From the NCBI GenBank assembly GCA_900074885.1, contig FJUW01000012.1, forward strand, positions 992,001 through 1,056,000: a DNA stretch of 64,000 nucleotides, written 5' to 3'. Source of the stretch: Rhynchosporium graminicola. Taxonomy: Eukaryota > Ascomycota > Leotiomycetes > Helotiales > Ploettnerulaceae. The notes under the pieces were generated by a model. That model saw only the letters and a list, made by a program, of their open reading frames with translations, searched no databases and was not told the DNA's origin. The position numbers and the translations under genes were made by a program. This document shows positions 23,701-35,956 of the stretch, in pieces; positions within the stretch are counted from its first letter, which is position 1, and each line of letters starts with the position of its first letter.

Positions 23701-26700
23701 AGTCAGCTTGAAACTTCGTTGGTGTGATGGGAGCTGATCACGACTTTCTGAGCGTCTAATCGCGACTCCTCGGAAGCATGAGCCGGTGCTATGGCAATCC
23801 AATGCCCTAAAACTCTATTTGTGTGTGATGGCTAATGCAATTGTATGAAGGTGTTGGTGCATGGAAGACAGAGACGAGATTTCGGCGAGAAATCAAATCA
23901 TCAAACCATTAACCCTTTAACATGCGATGAAGACATGTGGGAGCTGGATGTTTTGTTGATATTCGTAATTTTACCGAAGTACCAGCCAGTTGGTCGCACT
24001 CATTTGCAAACTCTCCTCGGCTGGATTCCACTTTCTTACATGAGGTGATGAAAATCATACCCGACAAACCAATAGCTGGAACCCGAGCTTCATTCCCATT
24101 CAGTGATTAAGTGTCTCCACCTCCCTCATCGGTCATCACGAAGAGAGTCTAGAGGGCGTGGTCGGACCAATTCCAACTCCCAGGCCAACGGACCGCGGAT
24201 TGCCTCCCGAGATTAGCAACTGCCTGCCTGACCTTATCTGAACAAACCCTGCAACGACGCTCAAGCATTGACAAGAAACAATTAGACTTCCAAAGGCCGA
24301 CCATTGCAGGAAATAATAGTAATAATAATAAAATAAAAAGAAACTCATGAATATTTTCGAGGCTCCGCACGCACCCCCCCCTCCCCCAAGTATCAACAGG
24401 GCATGAGCCCCCCCGCCTCTCAATTGCAGGGCCATACCACGGCGAACCCTACCTTCTCCCCCCTGATCAGCCATCCCATTGGAACGTCCCCCAGGATGCT
24501 CTGACCCAAAAGGGATTTCCGGAGGTAACCCACTGACCCTCATCCTCACTGGCCGCGGAAGCTGGGTCTGCTACCGGTTTGCCCTTCCAAGTTCCCACGA
24601 GGTGTTCAGGTTCAGGGTGTCGGCCACCATAAACCGTGATTGTAAAATGGCCATTCTACCTGACTCTCCCAGAAGTCTAACTCTCGAACGGGTATTCACA
24701 AGTCATGTCACGACTTGTACTGCATACTGAAAGGCACGCATGCGGAAGGAATCGAGTGGGATCCAGACGCACATAGACTTGTTTAGGCAGTTTCAACCCC
24801 AATACTTCCAGAAGTGCATCTTCTACAGTCTGTGATTTGAGGCCCAGCAGGCCCAAGGTGTCCATATCGCCAGTGCAACGGCACAATCTGAATCTGAATC
24901 TGCATAGTACTGTAGTGTAGGTAGGTAGGTACCTTCTGTATGTACATAAGTGCAAAGTCGTTGATTGGTGCGCCTCCTCGCCTACGTACCTACTCTCCAT
25001 CAGTCTTTTCACGTGCTCAACTTCGATTCAGGGCAGGGGCAGGGGGGGGGAAACCTTCGAACCCAAGCTTCTCAAGCTTCTAGCTCAGTTCCATGCATTA
25101 TGGAAGCCCACCCGCCATCCTCTCCCTGCATCGATCCACAGCAACTCAACTCTACTCAAAACTCCTCTCTCAGATCCACAATCGAAACTCTCTCGTCCAA
25201 AGGTCCGATTAAAACTTGGTAAGTTAGATAAAAATGCCAAATCCTGCTTCACATAGGGGAATTTTTGCTCTTTCTCCCCACGCCCCATGTAAATTTAAGC
25301 TTCCTCTCCAATCCTTCCAATAGAGATCCTCGCATTCGGTATTACGGAGATGAGGATGAGAGTGGCCAGGCCTTTTCAAGCAAATTCTCGGTTTCCCCGC
25401 CTCGGGCGAAAGAGAAGGCCCGGATAAATGGTGTCCTCGGCAGGTTGAATTGCTGCCCGAGCTAATCCACTCCAAGAAGAAAATACCAAAGGTATACCGA
25501 TAACCTCGTAGTCGCCTTCTTTCCCTTACCGGGAGATGTGACGAAAGGTGGGGATCACGAGGACAGGAAATGTATTTTGCTTTGCGATTGTACCTGTTGG
25601 TGAAGGGATCTGAAGATGAGGAGGCATCAGCTCTGAGTGCCGTGCCGCAATCATCGACGGACGAGAAGGACCGTCCTTCCTTCAGCCGTCAACTGTTGCT
25701 GGAGACAGCAAATGTTTATGATCATCCAAGAAAAGGAGAAGAGAGCATCTGCCAGTCATGTGGAGCTGACCGCCACTTCTCTCTGTTCTTGCGCTCCTCT
25801 TACAATCGACAGGGAGAGACACGCGGGCAAAAGAAGATAGATGTGACCCCGTACGTCTTCGAGATGAATGATCTCGGTCAAAATGTATGCAAATTACAAG
25901 ACATCCACTCTCTCGGCCTAGCCTCGATACACTTACTACTCGGGTACAGTAAACACCTTGAAATAGTGGGATGAACAGATATGACGTGTTGTTACTGTAT
26001 CCACAATTTTCACCGTCTCCCAATCGAGCGTTGTCTTGCTATGATAGATGAAGCCGCTGCATTTGCTCGCTCTGGGGACAATTCTCCAACCCAGCGCAAT
26101 GGAAACGAATTTCCAGAAATCCAACCGTGAACGACCCGTTTGAGAATTCGGATTATCCGCTTTGATCGGGAAGGATGAAAATTCGGCGATTTCTCGTCTA
26201 CCAAATCCAGTCAACCTGGTCCATGGAGCGAAGTTGATAGACATCTAGTGGCATCTCGGTAAGGAATTTATCAAGACATCGATACCGACCAAGCAACGGT
26301 CACATCACGTCGTGCGAGTAATGATCAAAGCTCCTTCATCCTCATCCAGGGTCTAAATCAGGTCCTTTATTAATGCCCCTCTCCACTATTATCTCCCTCT
26401 ATACTATTTATATCTATATAATATTGAGCTATTTGTGGATCACTAGTATTATAATATTCTATTATCCTCAAACTTGTTTCTGGACAGTGACATCGGGCAG
26501 TCCCGCTTCCAGAAGAAATTCCAGAAGAAGGAAAGAAGGGCAAGAGGTATTGCCGTCTCGTTTCGTCTTGTCTTATCCTGTCTCGTCACCCAACCACCCT
26601 CCCTCACCCCCATTCAAAGACCCTTCAGACAAACCCCCCCCGCGGGATACATCTTCATGTAGAAGGTGGGTGGACCAGATGGCTGGTTGTTCGCACAATA

Positions 26701-26827
26701 GGGCCTCGTGAGCACGAGCAGGCCCAGCGAATGCTCTCCGTGGGAGTGGGATGGTGGGTCTTTATGTACCTGCCCTGGCGCCTATCACACTTATCCAAAA
26801 TGCACGTCGAACGAGTGCGATTGCACT

Positions 26828-27175
26828 TTAGGTAGGAGTAAGAATCGGAAGAAAGGAAGGTCTTTGTTCCTTCCGAAAACGAGTCCTTGGTAGCTTCAGC
26901 AAGACGAGTTTTGTCGATGCCCCAGTCAGCCCGATTTTGAAGAACTCGAAGAAGGCATAGTAAAAATCGCAGATTTTCGAATTTTCGGGCTTAGCCTGAT
27001 ACCTCTTGAATTCTGGTGCCAAAATTACACGGATCTGTACGAACCTATCCAAGCCCTCAAGGCACAACATCCTGTATCTACGGTCCTCCCGCTGAACCCC
27101 CGAAAGACCCCTATCGCAGTCCAAAGAAGCAAAACCAACAGAACAAGCGAGAAGAATAAAATTCAACAATATCAT
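26828..27175 (-). CDS. Possible small secreted protein, weak candidate
   Basis: A 115-codon frame starts MILLNFILLACSVGFA, which looks like a signal peptide with cleavage after VGFA. The remainder (beginning SLDCDRGLSG) has three further cysteines and a basic end, with no known domain. No introns, TATA box or family support were found. Such a frame can occur by chance in a 10-kb gene-poor stretch, so this is only a candidate. Confidence 0.25.
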   Translation of the reverse strand: MILLNFILLACSVGFASLDCDRGLSGVQREDRRYRMLCLEGLDRFVQIRVILAPEFKRYQAKPENSKICDFYYAFFEFFKIGLTGASTKLVLLKLPRTRFRKEQRPSFLPILTPT

Positions 27176-28504
27176 ACCACACCCAAATAACCCCTTCCCG
27201 TTGCGAATCACGCAACAAACCAAGACAAATATGAACCTCTATCTCCCAAAGAGGAAAACAAGTTTAATTCTTCTATTTTACCAAACCGATGGAATCTGCT
27301 TATGAGCACGTATTTTTTCTTGACAATTTAGCATAAGATGAAATATCCCACGCAGTTTGGCAAGACCCAGCCCTATCGTCCATCCCCAATTTCCATTGCC
27401 ACGGGGAAGCGTAGCGAACCACCCGCCTGGGAATCACTTCCCTCCCGCCATACAGACGGGTCGCTTCCTCATTCATCTCCTCATTCATCCTCCTTTACTC
27501 ATCCCGCTTCCCCACGAGCACGACAGGTGAGGAACTTGAGACTTTCTCTCCCGCATGTGAGGACGCCGAAACGCCAACTATATCTCGTCATTGTTTGGGG
27601 AGAGCACGCGGTACGAAATACGGTGCTTGTGGCTTGATGAGAGGACGCGTCGTGCATGACATGATGGGGATAACAATAACGTAACTCTGCGACTGTTGAA
27701 AGCTAGCGTGCGTATGTTTGGTCAAATAATGAGATTCCATCACTTTGGCGAGGCGGAATCAAGGACTAGCCCCATTTGATAGTGTGTAGATCCGGTGTGT
27801 AAACCCCCGACTGCCCGATTATTCATGGTGGTGATGGCATCAAACTCGAGTACAGAGAAATGATTAAGCCTCCAGTACTGCGTTTCCCCTTCCAGCTACT
27901 GCATCAATGCAGTATTACACTAATCTCAATCCAAGACAAGATATCGTGGGGAAGTTAGCTCTTCTTGCTTTTGCTTTTTCTTGCATGTCCTATCTATCTC
28001 AGTAAAGAAGGGCGGAGAAATCCATGTGTATATACGCGCTACGTCAAATAGACTCCTCCGCACCCCGAAATAAGGTCCCCGAAAGACGTAAGTACAGATA
28101 GGACATCCGTCATTGCATCAGCGGCTTTTCGTGGCGTTCTTCCTCGCACAACATAACATCACCAACCTCCTCATATTATAGCATATTACCAAGACCCGAC
28201 ACCAACACCAGGCAACGTTCTAAAGTCAAACACCCAACGTCAGAATAAGCTCATCTTTTATCAACGCATGCTGCTTACTAACACTATACTATCTATGTCT
28301 AGCCTCTGTCTGGGGAATCTATTCAGATTGGGTAGACGTCTATTTACACTATACTCGTATTATCTATATCCAGCTTCACGTGTAGCTTCTCAACTAGATC
28401 GGGAGGAAGCCGTCGTGTCCAACTAACTCGTGAGGCTCGATAGATCGATCTTGCGAGCTTGAGTGATCTACCCGATTTACGGAAGCGGGATCGGCGTCGG
28501 CATC

Positions 28505-28528
28505 AGATTCAGATTCAGATTCAGATCC
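28505..28528. repeat. Microsatellite (AGATTC)3 plus AGATCC
   Basis: Three perfect AGATTC hexamers and one variant are seen directly. They lie in the gene-poor region. Confidence 0.9.
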
Positions 28529-30775
28529 ATATTCGCAAAAGCAACGAAGGGGTGCATATCTCCTTGGCGTCAGCGTGCAGTGCAGGATATTGCTTGTTAT
28601 TCACGGTCGTGGCGTGATGTGATAGATCGTATAAGTATCTTGCGGGACCGCGCTCTTTCTTACGCCGTTGTGTTTCTGCGTGTTTGGATTGCTTGTCGGG
28701 TCCGTCAGAGGGTTTGTTGGTATCCAATGGTTTGCTCGTTGGTTTGCTGAGCTGTCGTATCTGAATTGTGACTTCATCTGAAAACTTGAGCGGCAGGCAA
28801 GGATTCTCGCTTGGCTGGCTCTATTTTCCCTCTTCCCCGGAATACGACAGGTCTACTTTTGGTAAAAATTTTGGTGCAGGAGGCGGACTCTGTTATAAAA
28901 CTGTCTTACCGGGATCACTGGCTCTTGCTTATTTTCCGTTTGCGAGTTTCCTATTCACATTCGCTTTGGTCTCTCATTACTACCTCTTAGAAGAGGATTG
29001 TTTACCACATTCGTAGAGGGAAGCTTGACGGCGCAGGTTGTTATCGCGCTAGTAGTTTCAATTCGAGCGCTCGTTCCCACCAAGAACCGCGAAGCCAAGC
29101 CACAAGTTTAGTAGATCTTGATCGTAGGATTCTCGAACTACAAGAATTAACCCGGCGTAGGTACGTATGACTCTTTTGTTGTGACTAACGCCTTCACATT
29201 TCAAGCATCCAACAGCAAGAGGAAGCCAACGTCTAATCTGGAATCCACAAACTCGCTCAATCATAATCAACAACCAACAATACAATCCCGACTAAGCACA
29301 AAACATGCGCCAGGTCTTAGATTAATAACACGAAAACCAGGGGGTCGGGATCGATGGGTATTGTGAGACGACATGTCTATCCGCAGCTCCCGTGTAACTG
29401 CTGGGCTTGAGGCTTCAACCCTTCTTTTCTCGTTCATTTAATCATTAAAACGAGATCTACGATTATATTTTCTGTTTTTCTTTGACCTTTCCAGCAAGAA
29501 GATCCGCGTCGTGACTACAGTGCATGACAGCAGGGTATGAGAAAGGGAGGCATGGTGCAGTATCTGTATCTGTATCTCATCATTCTGCGTACTGCACATT
29601 GCCTATTCGTGTCTCTGTGTATGTGTACCTCCGTGTCGATACATCAGCTTATCTGTGATATCGAAGTCCGGGAAGGAAGTACGTACCCGAAGCATATCAC
29701 ACGGTGAGTGTTCGATCTCTCCTTTTTGGGTTCCATGCTGCTGTCCAGTGTCTTGTGAATTTTCCTGGATTGGACGGGGTGCATGGGTTGAAGACATGAC
29801 GGACAACCTGGAGTCTCACAGCTTCAGGCTGTACATTGGTACGTAGATATTTACGGACCTCCGTATCTACGTACTTCTCGTGTTTGGTCTCTTCTCTTGT
29901 CTTGTCTGTCCTATCCCTCCTTTCAGCTCTCACACCAGAAAAGTGAAGCAGTCAATGCTCTCTCAGCCATGAATCTACATCCCGGTCTGGCTGAAGACAA
30001 GACATGATTTACCGCCGCCACAGCGGCTACCTGCCTATTTCCGCTTCCCTTCCCTTCTAGCCCATCATGGCTTTCGGATATATCCCCGTAGCCTAACATT
30101 CACATATAAGATATGAGGAAACCGATACATCAGTTTCCAGAACCCGTACTCACGGAGCCGCGCATATATCGTGTAGATGGATGGATGGATAGACACCGGG
30201 ACGGGAGGGAGGAAGGCTTGTGACAGCTTGGTGTTGTACAGCATTTGTATCTTGTCTTGTCTTGTCGTGTCTAGTCTGGTCTTACCCAAGGTGATGGTGA
30301 TGCATACAAATGGGTATTTCGCGGTTCTATGTCTATAAGGGTCATGAGTATATGTATGGGTGAGATCTCAGCATGTGTCTGGATCTTGGTCATAACTTTT
30401 TGGGTTGGGCTGCGTTCCTTAGGGGACGTGTACCAGGTTTGCGATGACATGTGCTGGGCCGAAGGACAGCTTGGAGGGGCTGGCTGGTGGTACGGGTTTG
30501 TCATTTGGAGTTACGCATGTGGGGGTTGTACGAGTATGGGGATGAGGGAAGTATTGAGTTTAGTGCTTATGGGACAAAGATGGTACTCAGGTAGTCCAAT
30601 CGCTTACGAAATTTATTGAAAAGCTGTGCGAAATGAATAGCATGTTTAGCGAGAACTTCAGGGGAAGCGTGAGCATGTAAACACACTTTCTCAGCATTCA
30701 CATCGTGAACTCAGCAGACCATCCTTGATGACACATCTAGTATTGCTACAATATATATACTTCAATGTTAAATAT

Positions 30776-33569
30776 CTATGCCTGATGTAAGTGATTCTTC
30801 GGCTTCGTCCCTGGAACCCGTCGAAACTTCCTCTTATCCTTCTTGCTCATGCGCACCTTATCCCTTGTCCCCTTCCCACCCTCCCAAAACCCACCAACAC
30901 TCTTCTTACCCACCAGACTCCCATGGCAAACACCGCAGTCCTCTGGTCTGTAATTCTGCTCTCTAGAACACCATCCACAGATCATGCGATTCGCCCACTC
31001 ATTCAGATGATCCTCTGCTTCATCGTGGCACTTATCACACGTATACACTTTCGAGCAGCAGCTAAAGCGGAACCAGCGATAGCTCTTGGTATAATGTCTG
31101 CATCGTCCTCGTTTTGGCAGTTCGGTGCCTATTGTTAAACCGAGAGTTTCTCTTTTGCGTCGGGGACCGGATGATGGCGGAAGACGGTTTGTGGATGAGA
31201 TGCGAAGAAATTTCACAGAGGGGATCTTGAAGGTGAATTTTTGGTGGCATTCTCGACAGATATTGCTGGTGGATTCGCCTTGGACGGTGTTGATTCCTGG
31301 TGATGGGTAGGCGGTAGAACACTGGGAGCAGGTGGGGATGAATGTGCTGATCGTGTTAGTTTTAGATGTTAATATGAGGAGGGAAAGCACACCTTAGTAA
31401 CATGTCGCCAACAATGCAACCTTCTAGGTCTAGGAACCCTGCTCGGACTGCGTGAGCGTGTAGAAGATCTCGGCGGAAAGTTACGCTGAAAAGACTTGTA
31501 CATTTCCGGCAGCTTGGGGTTTTGGCAACACCGTCCTTCAAGCCTTTGACTTCAGTGATTTCCTTGCACCTCTCGCATTTCACGGTTATATTCAGAGTTA
31601 CAATCTCGAGTAGCTCAATTCCATGCATATCCAAGAACGGAAAAGAGATTGCTGTGCCACGTTCCGGATTTTGTGTTGGCTGATCTGATGACTCCTGACT
31701 CTCATCTTTGACATCGACTTCATCTTCATCGTCAGTTGTCTCGTCACCGGTGTCGTAGGAGTCGAAGTCATCTGAGTCGGAAGCTTCGTCTCCTTCGATG
31801 AAAGTCCACTCCGGAGGCCGCGTGATGTATTGAATGTGGCTACGCTCAGGATCTTGATGACCTGCAAACGAAGGCTTTACAACCTCTGGCTCTTCTACCG
31901 CAGGCGATTGAACCTGAGGAGCTGGAACTTGCTCTACCTCCAGTTTCGTCCTTGCCAAAACATGCATATTCTGAGAGAGGTAATTGATATGTCCAGTCAA
32001 AGTAGCGACTTTCTGCTCTGTCGAACGCTGAAGAAATCCGAATTCCACTGGCTTTGCCTCGGGTACATCTAATCCGTCTAACTTGATTCGGCAGGGCTGG
32101 AGAGGATATAATAGAGGAACAAAAAGTGTGATTGCCTTGACAGACTGCAATGGAAGAGGCAAGTCATTTCGTCGTTTGGGCTCAATGGGAAGAGTGTAAG
32201 CAATGCCATCGGGTGACATCTTGTAAAGAGGTAAACGCTTCATCCGAGCTTCAAGTTGTCTTGTCTCGACACCTCTCCTCTTCAAAGCTTCAGCCTTTTC
32301 TTGCGCTGTATAAGTGATGAGCGGTTCAACATAGTCTGACGCAGCCTTGCCAGCAGATATACTAGGAACAAATTTTGCAGCAGCTGGACTGATAGCTGGC
32401 TCGAGTGACCGAGAAGGAATGCTTGATAGATGCCTAGTATCTTTATTGGGCAATATCTTAATCGTCTCAGCTTTGGGCGCGGATAGAAAAGTTTCAAGGT
32501 TCTTGTCAAGAGACTTCATAAGCTCTAGCAAAGTTGACTCAGGCTTTTCCTTGACCAAGTTACCAAAGCCATATTCGACATTGAGAGAAAACCCTCTTGG
32601 AATATCCTTGTTGCCAACCTTCAGAGAAGGGGCCTCTTCTGGATAATTTGCTGGTACCGATATTAAACATTCCAGGGCTGTCATCTCAAAGGGGAAGTCA
32701 GGGTCTGATGGAGCGAGGCTGAACTTCAACAGCGCAGCTCCACTGCCAGACTGCCTGGTCTCCTTCGGGAAAAAGCGTCGTCGTATTTGGCCCAACTGGA
32801 ACTCTCTCGGATCTTGCGTTTGAGCCTGTGGTACGGGCTTTGCCACCACACGAGAAGTAGGCACTGGTTTCGTAACAGCTTGACGACGATCTTGGATCAA
32901 GCCATCTTCCCTCACGGGATGAGTTACGGTTGATTCTCCGGATGATTCGGACGTCTCGTGAGTTGGCTTTGCAGTCGAGCCTCCTGGGAAACGTGTCTCA
33001 TCGTGTATGAATTGGCACTCTTCCCCCGCCCGACAGTAACCTGCATCATCGATCAGCTTCTACTTTCAACTCATGGCTTACTCTCATGTTCACGTGTAAA
33101 TTAATGAGAGGGACGCTTTAGGCTCTCAACAATCTGATATCCAAGGTCAAACGCAAGTATCCCCCACGCCTGTAATGGCGGTGAAAATCACTTGATACAT
33201 AACACATGCTGCACAACACATTCCTGCACATGCAAATAGATCATGCATAGAACCAATAAAAATATTCACAAATAGATAACATCACATACCTGTTTTGCTA
33301 AAATACCGGCAAACCCTTGTTTTCGGCGCCGGTACTGGTCTATCGCTTGGGGCGGAATCGTGGCAGAGTGTAGTAGGGATGTCTGCCAGCGCATCTATCA
33401 GTCAACGGAAGCAGATGACCTTCCTCAGCCACCGGCCGCCATGATATGCATTGCAACTTTCGTCTACAGTGCCGTGCATATCGTGTGGAGGGACTGAGTA
33501 AAGCGGTGAGGGAAGCTGCTGACCTCTGTAGGAGAGAGGAAGAGGGGCTGTATTAGGGTTGGATGCCAT
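30776..33569 (-). CDS. CCCH and CHY zinc-finger protein
   Basis: Exons are 33524-33569, 33290-33394, 31393-33040 and 30776-31346, giving 789 residues. Splicing exon 2 to 3 completes a CCCH finger (C44-x8-C53-x5-C59-x3-H63) split by an intron. A region resembling an RWD domain (FPFEMTALECLISVPANYP) follows at about 134-240. Then come an acidic serine/aspartate stretch near 470-500, two CxxC pairs near 535-560 and two more at 606/609 and 630/633. The C-terminal CHY finger begins C-R-H-Y at 682, with CC at 696-697 and CDKCH at 703-707, ending near 740. CHY fingers occur in ubiquitin ligases and stress proteins, and CCCH fingers often bind RNA; a role linking the two is inferred. Exon 2 may start at 33382 instead, shortening the protein by four residues. 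Confidence 0.85.
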
Positions 33570-35476
33570 GATTTCAACGTGCGACTTGGTGACAAACACA
33601 ACAGCCGGGCGTCGAGCCGAGCTGATCTGGAGGGGTTGGCTGACAAGACAAGAATGAGAATGAGAAAGAGAAGCAGGAGGCGATGAGTGGGCAATTGTCC
33701 TTCGTCTTAATTCGGTCTGTACATTAGGACGAACGGGACAGGGTACGGGGTATGACAATTGGTTTGAGGATAACCGGAGTTCTTATGAATCAATTGATTA
33801 TGGAATATCGAGATCACGAAAAAGCCAGTCGTAGATACGACGCGAGATTGATGAGTCAAGCAACGGGAGCCTCGCCACCGTCGAGAATCGTTCAAACATC
33901 ATGAAGCATGACTCTTTTTGGCCTTGTATCTGAGTCATCTTTTAGATGTGCAGCCATCGGATAGACTCATAATGAGTAAGGTAAGTACCAAGGGCAATTT
34001 TTTAGTTTCTTCTAACTGTTACTCAACTTGATAATGTTTAATCATGATTTCAATATTATCTTTAACCTCGAGTTGCGATTTAATATCCCTTCTCACCAAT
34101 CGCCGAACCATCATCAATGACATCACCTGGTCATAGTTTGTTGATATCCAATTTCTTGGTTTGCGACCCCCTTAGCAACCGCATTCGATATTTCTCCGGA
34201 TGAGGCGTTTGTGAATCCCACTCACGTTCGATCAAGATTAATGATCATCACATTTGTGCCGCATTGTTGTTTTGTTGATTTCACGAACTTGCTACCAAGG
34301 CGCAGACTTAACCCCGTTCGCAGCAATTGTTATGACCGCTGGTGACTCAACATCCAGGGACCGTTTCTTTTTTACTTGATATTATTTGTATTTGATCAGA
34401 ATGATATTGCTTCTTAAATAAATCCTAGCTAAAGACATTACCGCATCGAGTGTTGACAATGTTCTGGAGATCTAGGAGTTCCCTGAATAAGGTAACTTGT
34501 TGGCCTTTTCGAGGGATGCTTAAATCGACAGACAGGATCGCAAACACGTTGAGTTTTGCTAGACCATGCTATTGAATGCGAATCCCTTGGTAAACTGTGG
34601 GAGACTCCCCGTTGGACATGAGCGTCCAAACGCTAGTCTTGAACTCCTGCATCTTGGCTACCATTTTTACTGTTTGTGTAAGCTTGGTACCCCGTCTATA
34701 ATGATTCACGCCAACAACATTGATATAAATGTTGCAGTCATATCAGCGTCCGCAGAAGTATCCAATTTATCAATCTGTCTCGTGCTCTTGACTGCTGGTG
34801 GTGTTCACTTAGACTTCGCAGCTTGAGGTATTTTGACCGTCAGCGGCAGCTTCTGACATGTGATTCCGTACGAATCCTGTTGTATGCTGACATGTGTTAT
34901 GTACCGTAGACTTCTTCATATAAAATGTTACTCTAGGGTACTCAGGATCATGTGTTCGCTGGATTCAGTCGTGATAGGTCCTACACTAAGCTACATGTGA
35001 GAATCTCGCCTGAACCCTCATAGGTGACTAGCCTACTATTGATCCGATGCTGCTAGAAATAGACCAACCTCATTCCCGAGATGTGGAATTCTGACTGGCG
35101 TTTTTGCATATCATGAGCACGATCTTAGAAGAGTGGTCTTTCTACTGCCCATTGTGTAAGACTTCTCTGAGGATATCTTTGTTGTGTCTTTTTCTATTTT
35201 TATCACGACAATACAGCTATGAAATGTTTAGAACAAAAAGATTTTTCTGATGAAAGGAAATATTACCTTGGTAAGCAGTGAATAATTCAGTACCCAGTCA
35301 CAAAGCGATCATATCTTTCATAAAGCCACCGACCAGCACAGGTGTATCCCTTGAATGGACTTACGCAAACAGACTCGAATCATTTTGTCACCAAACTGAA
35401 GTTAACGATAAAAAAATCAATTTAACCCTCACGGGACGAAATCTTGAAGCCCAATAACGACTCTACAAGCAGGGCG
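33570..35476. other. Intergenic region between divergent genes
   Basis: About 1.9 kb separates the start of the CCCH/CHY gene from the plus-strand gene at 35477, so it probably holds both promoters. No supported gene was found. Short frames near 34438-34826 on both strands lack any family or splice support. Confidence 0.5.
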
Positions 35477-35956
35477 ATGACGCACAGTATATCCCAAACA
35501 CGACTTTCTACCTCTTCATACACTAAATCTCGCTTCCAGTGCCTTCAAGTCCGCCTTCTCTACGAGCAATGCGGACATATCGAAACCCTCTTCGTTCACG
35601 AGCTTCCCTGCGATAAGCTTTACCGCGGCTGGCTGCGCGAGACATCGCCTTACGTTCAGGTGAAAGAATGCCCGAATATGACGCAGCATATGGCGATCAA
35701 GAAAGCTTCGTGCACGAATTGCGATCTGCTGGCGACGGTGCCAGTTGTAAGGAAGAGCTTCTTTGCATGGGGGAAGAAGGTAGGTGGTGCACATGGAGAG
35801 ATGACTGGGAGGAAGAAGAGGGAGGATGGGGCGTTGCCGATTCAGGAGATAGTAAGGAGGAGAGGGGAGTGGTTAAGAGAGACGTTGAGGCAAAAGGAGA
35901 GGAAAATGTTAAGGGTGGAAGAGATAGAGAGAGTGAAAATGAAGCGATACCTTTAA
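35477..35956 (+). CDS. Hypothetical small Cys/His protein
   Basis: The frame encodes 159 residues starting MTHSISQTRL; a longer frame upstream begins only with TTG, so this ATG was chosen. The N-terminal half has a cysteine pattern LLYEQCGHIET ... ELPCDK ... KECPN ... CTNC, which looks like a small metal-binding fold. The C-terminal third is basic and predicted helical (REWLRETLRQKER-like), probably a coiled coil. No signal peptide or membrane segment is present. Neither family nor function is recognised. The gene at 38656 shares the motif LY-x2-CG-x-I and the same ordering of cysteines, so the two may be distant paralogues. Confidence 0.7.
   Translation: MTHSISQTRLSTSSYTKSRFQCLQVRLLYEQCGHIETLFVHELPCDKLYRGWLRETSPYVQVKECPNMTQHMAIKKASCTNCDLLATVPVVRKSFFAWGKKVGGAHGEMTGRKKREDGALPIQEIVRRRGEWLRETLRQKERKMLRVEEIERVKMKRYL

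Larger units (their letters stand above)
20741..30775. other. Gene-poor intergenic region, about 10 kb
   Basis: No gene family is recognisable on either strand. Base composition is ordinary apart from a short RIP-like patch near 21.1-21.2 kb and an AT-rich stretch at 26.38-26.46 kb. The part next to TE1 should include the original upstream promoter of the secreted-protein gene. A weak secreted-protein candidate lies at 26828-27175 (separate entry). Short repeats are near 24893 (CTGAAT), 24917 (GTAG), 28505 (AGATTC), 29560 (GTATCT) and 30251 (CTTGT). Confidence 0.55.

Noticed and set aside
25570..25974. 134-codon plus-strand frame
   Set aside because: There is no signal peptide, domain or splice support, and it overlaps an equally long minus-strand frame.
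30329..30619. 96-codon plus-strand frame with hydrophobic stretches
   Set aside because: It is a chance frame in GT-rich DNA, with no start context, domain or splice partner.
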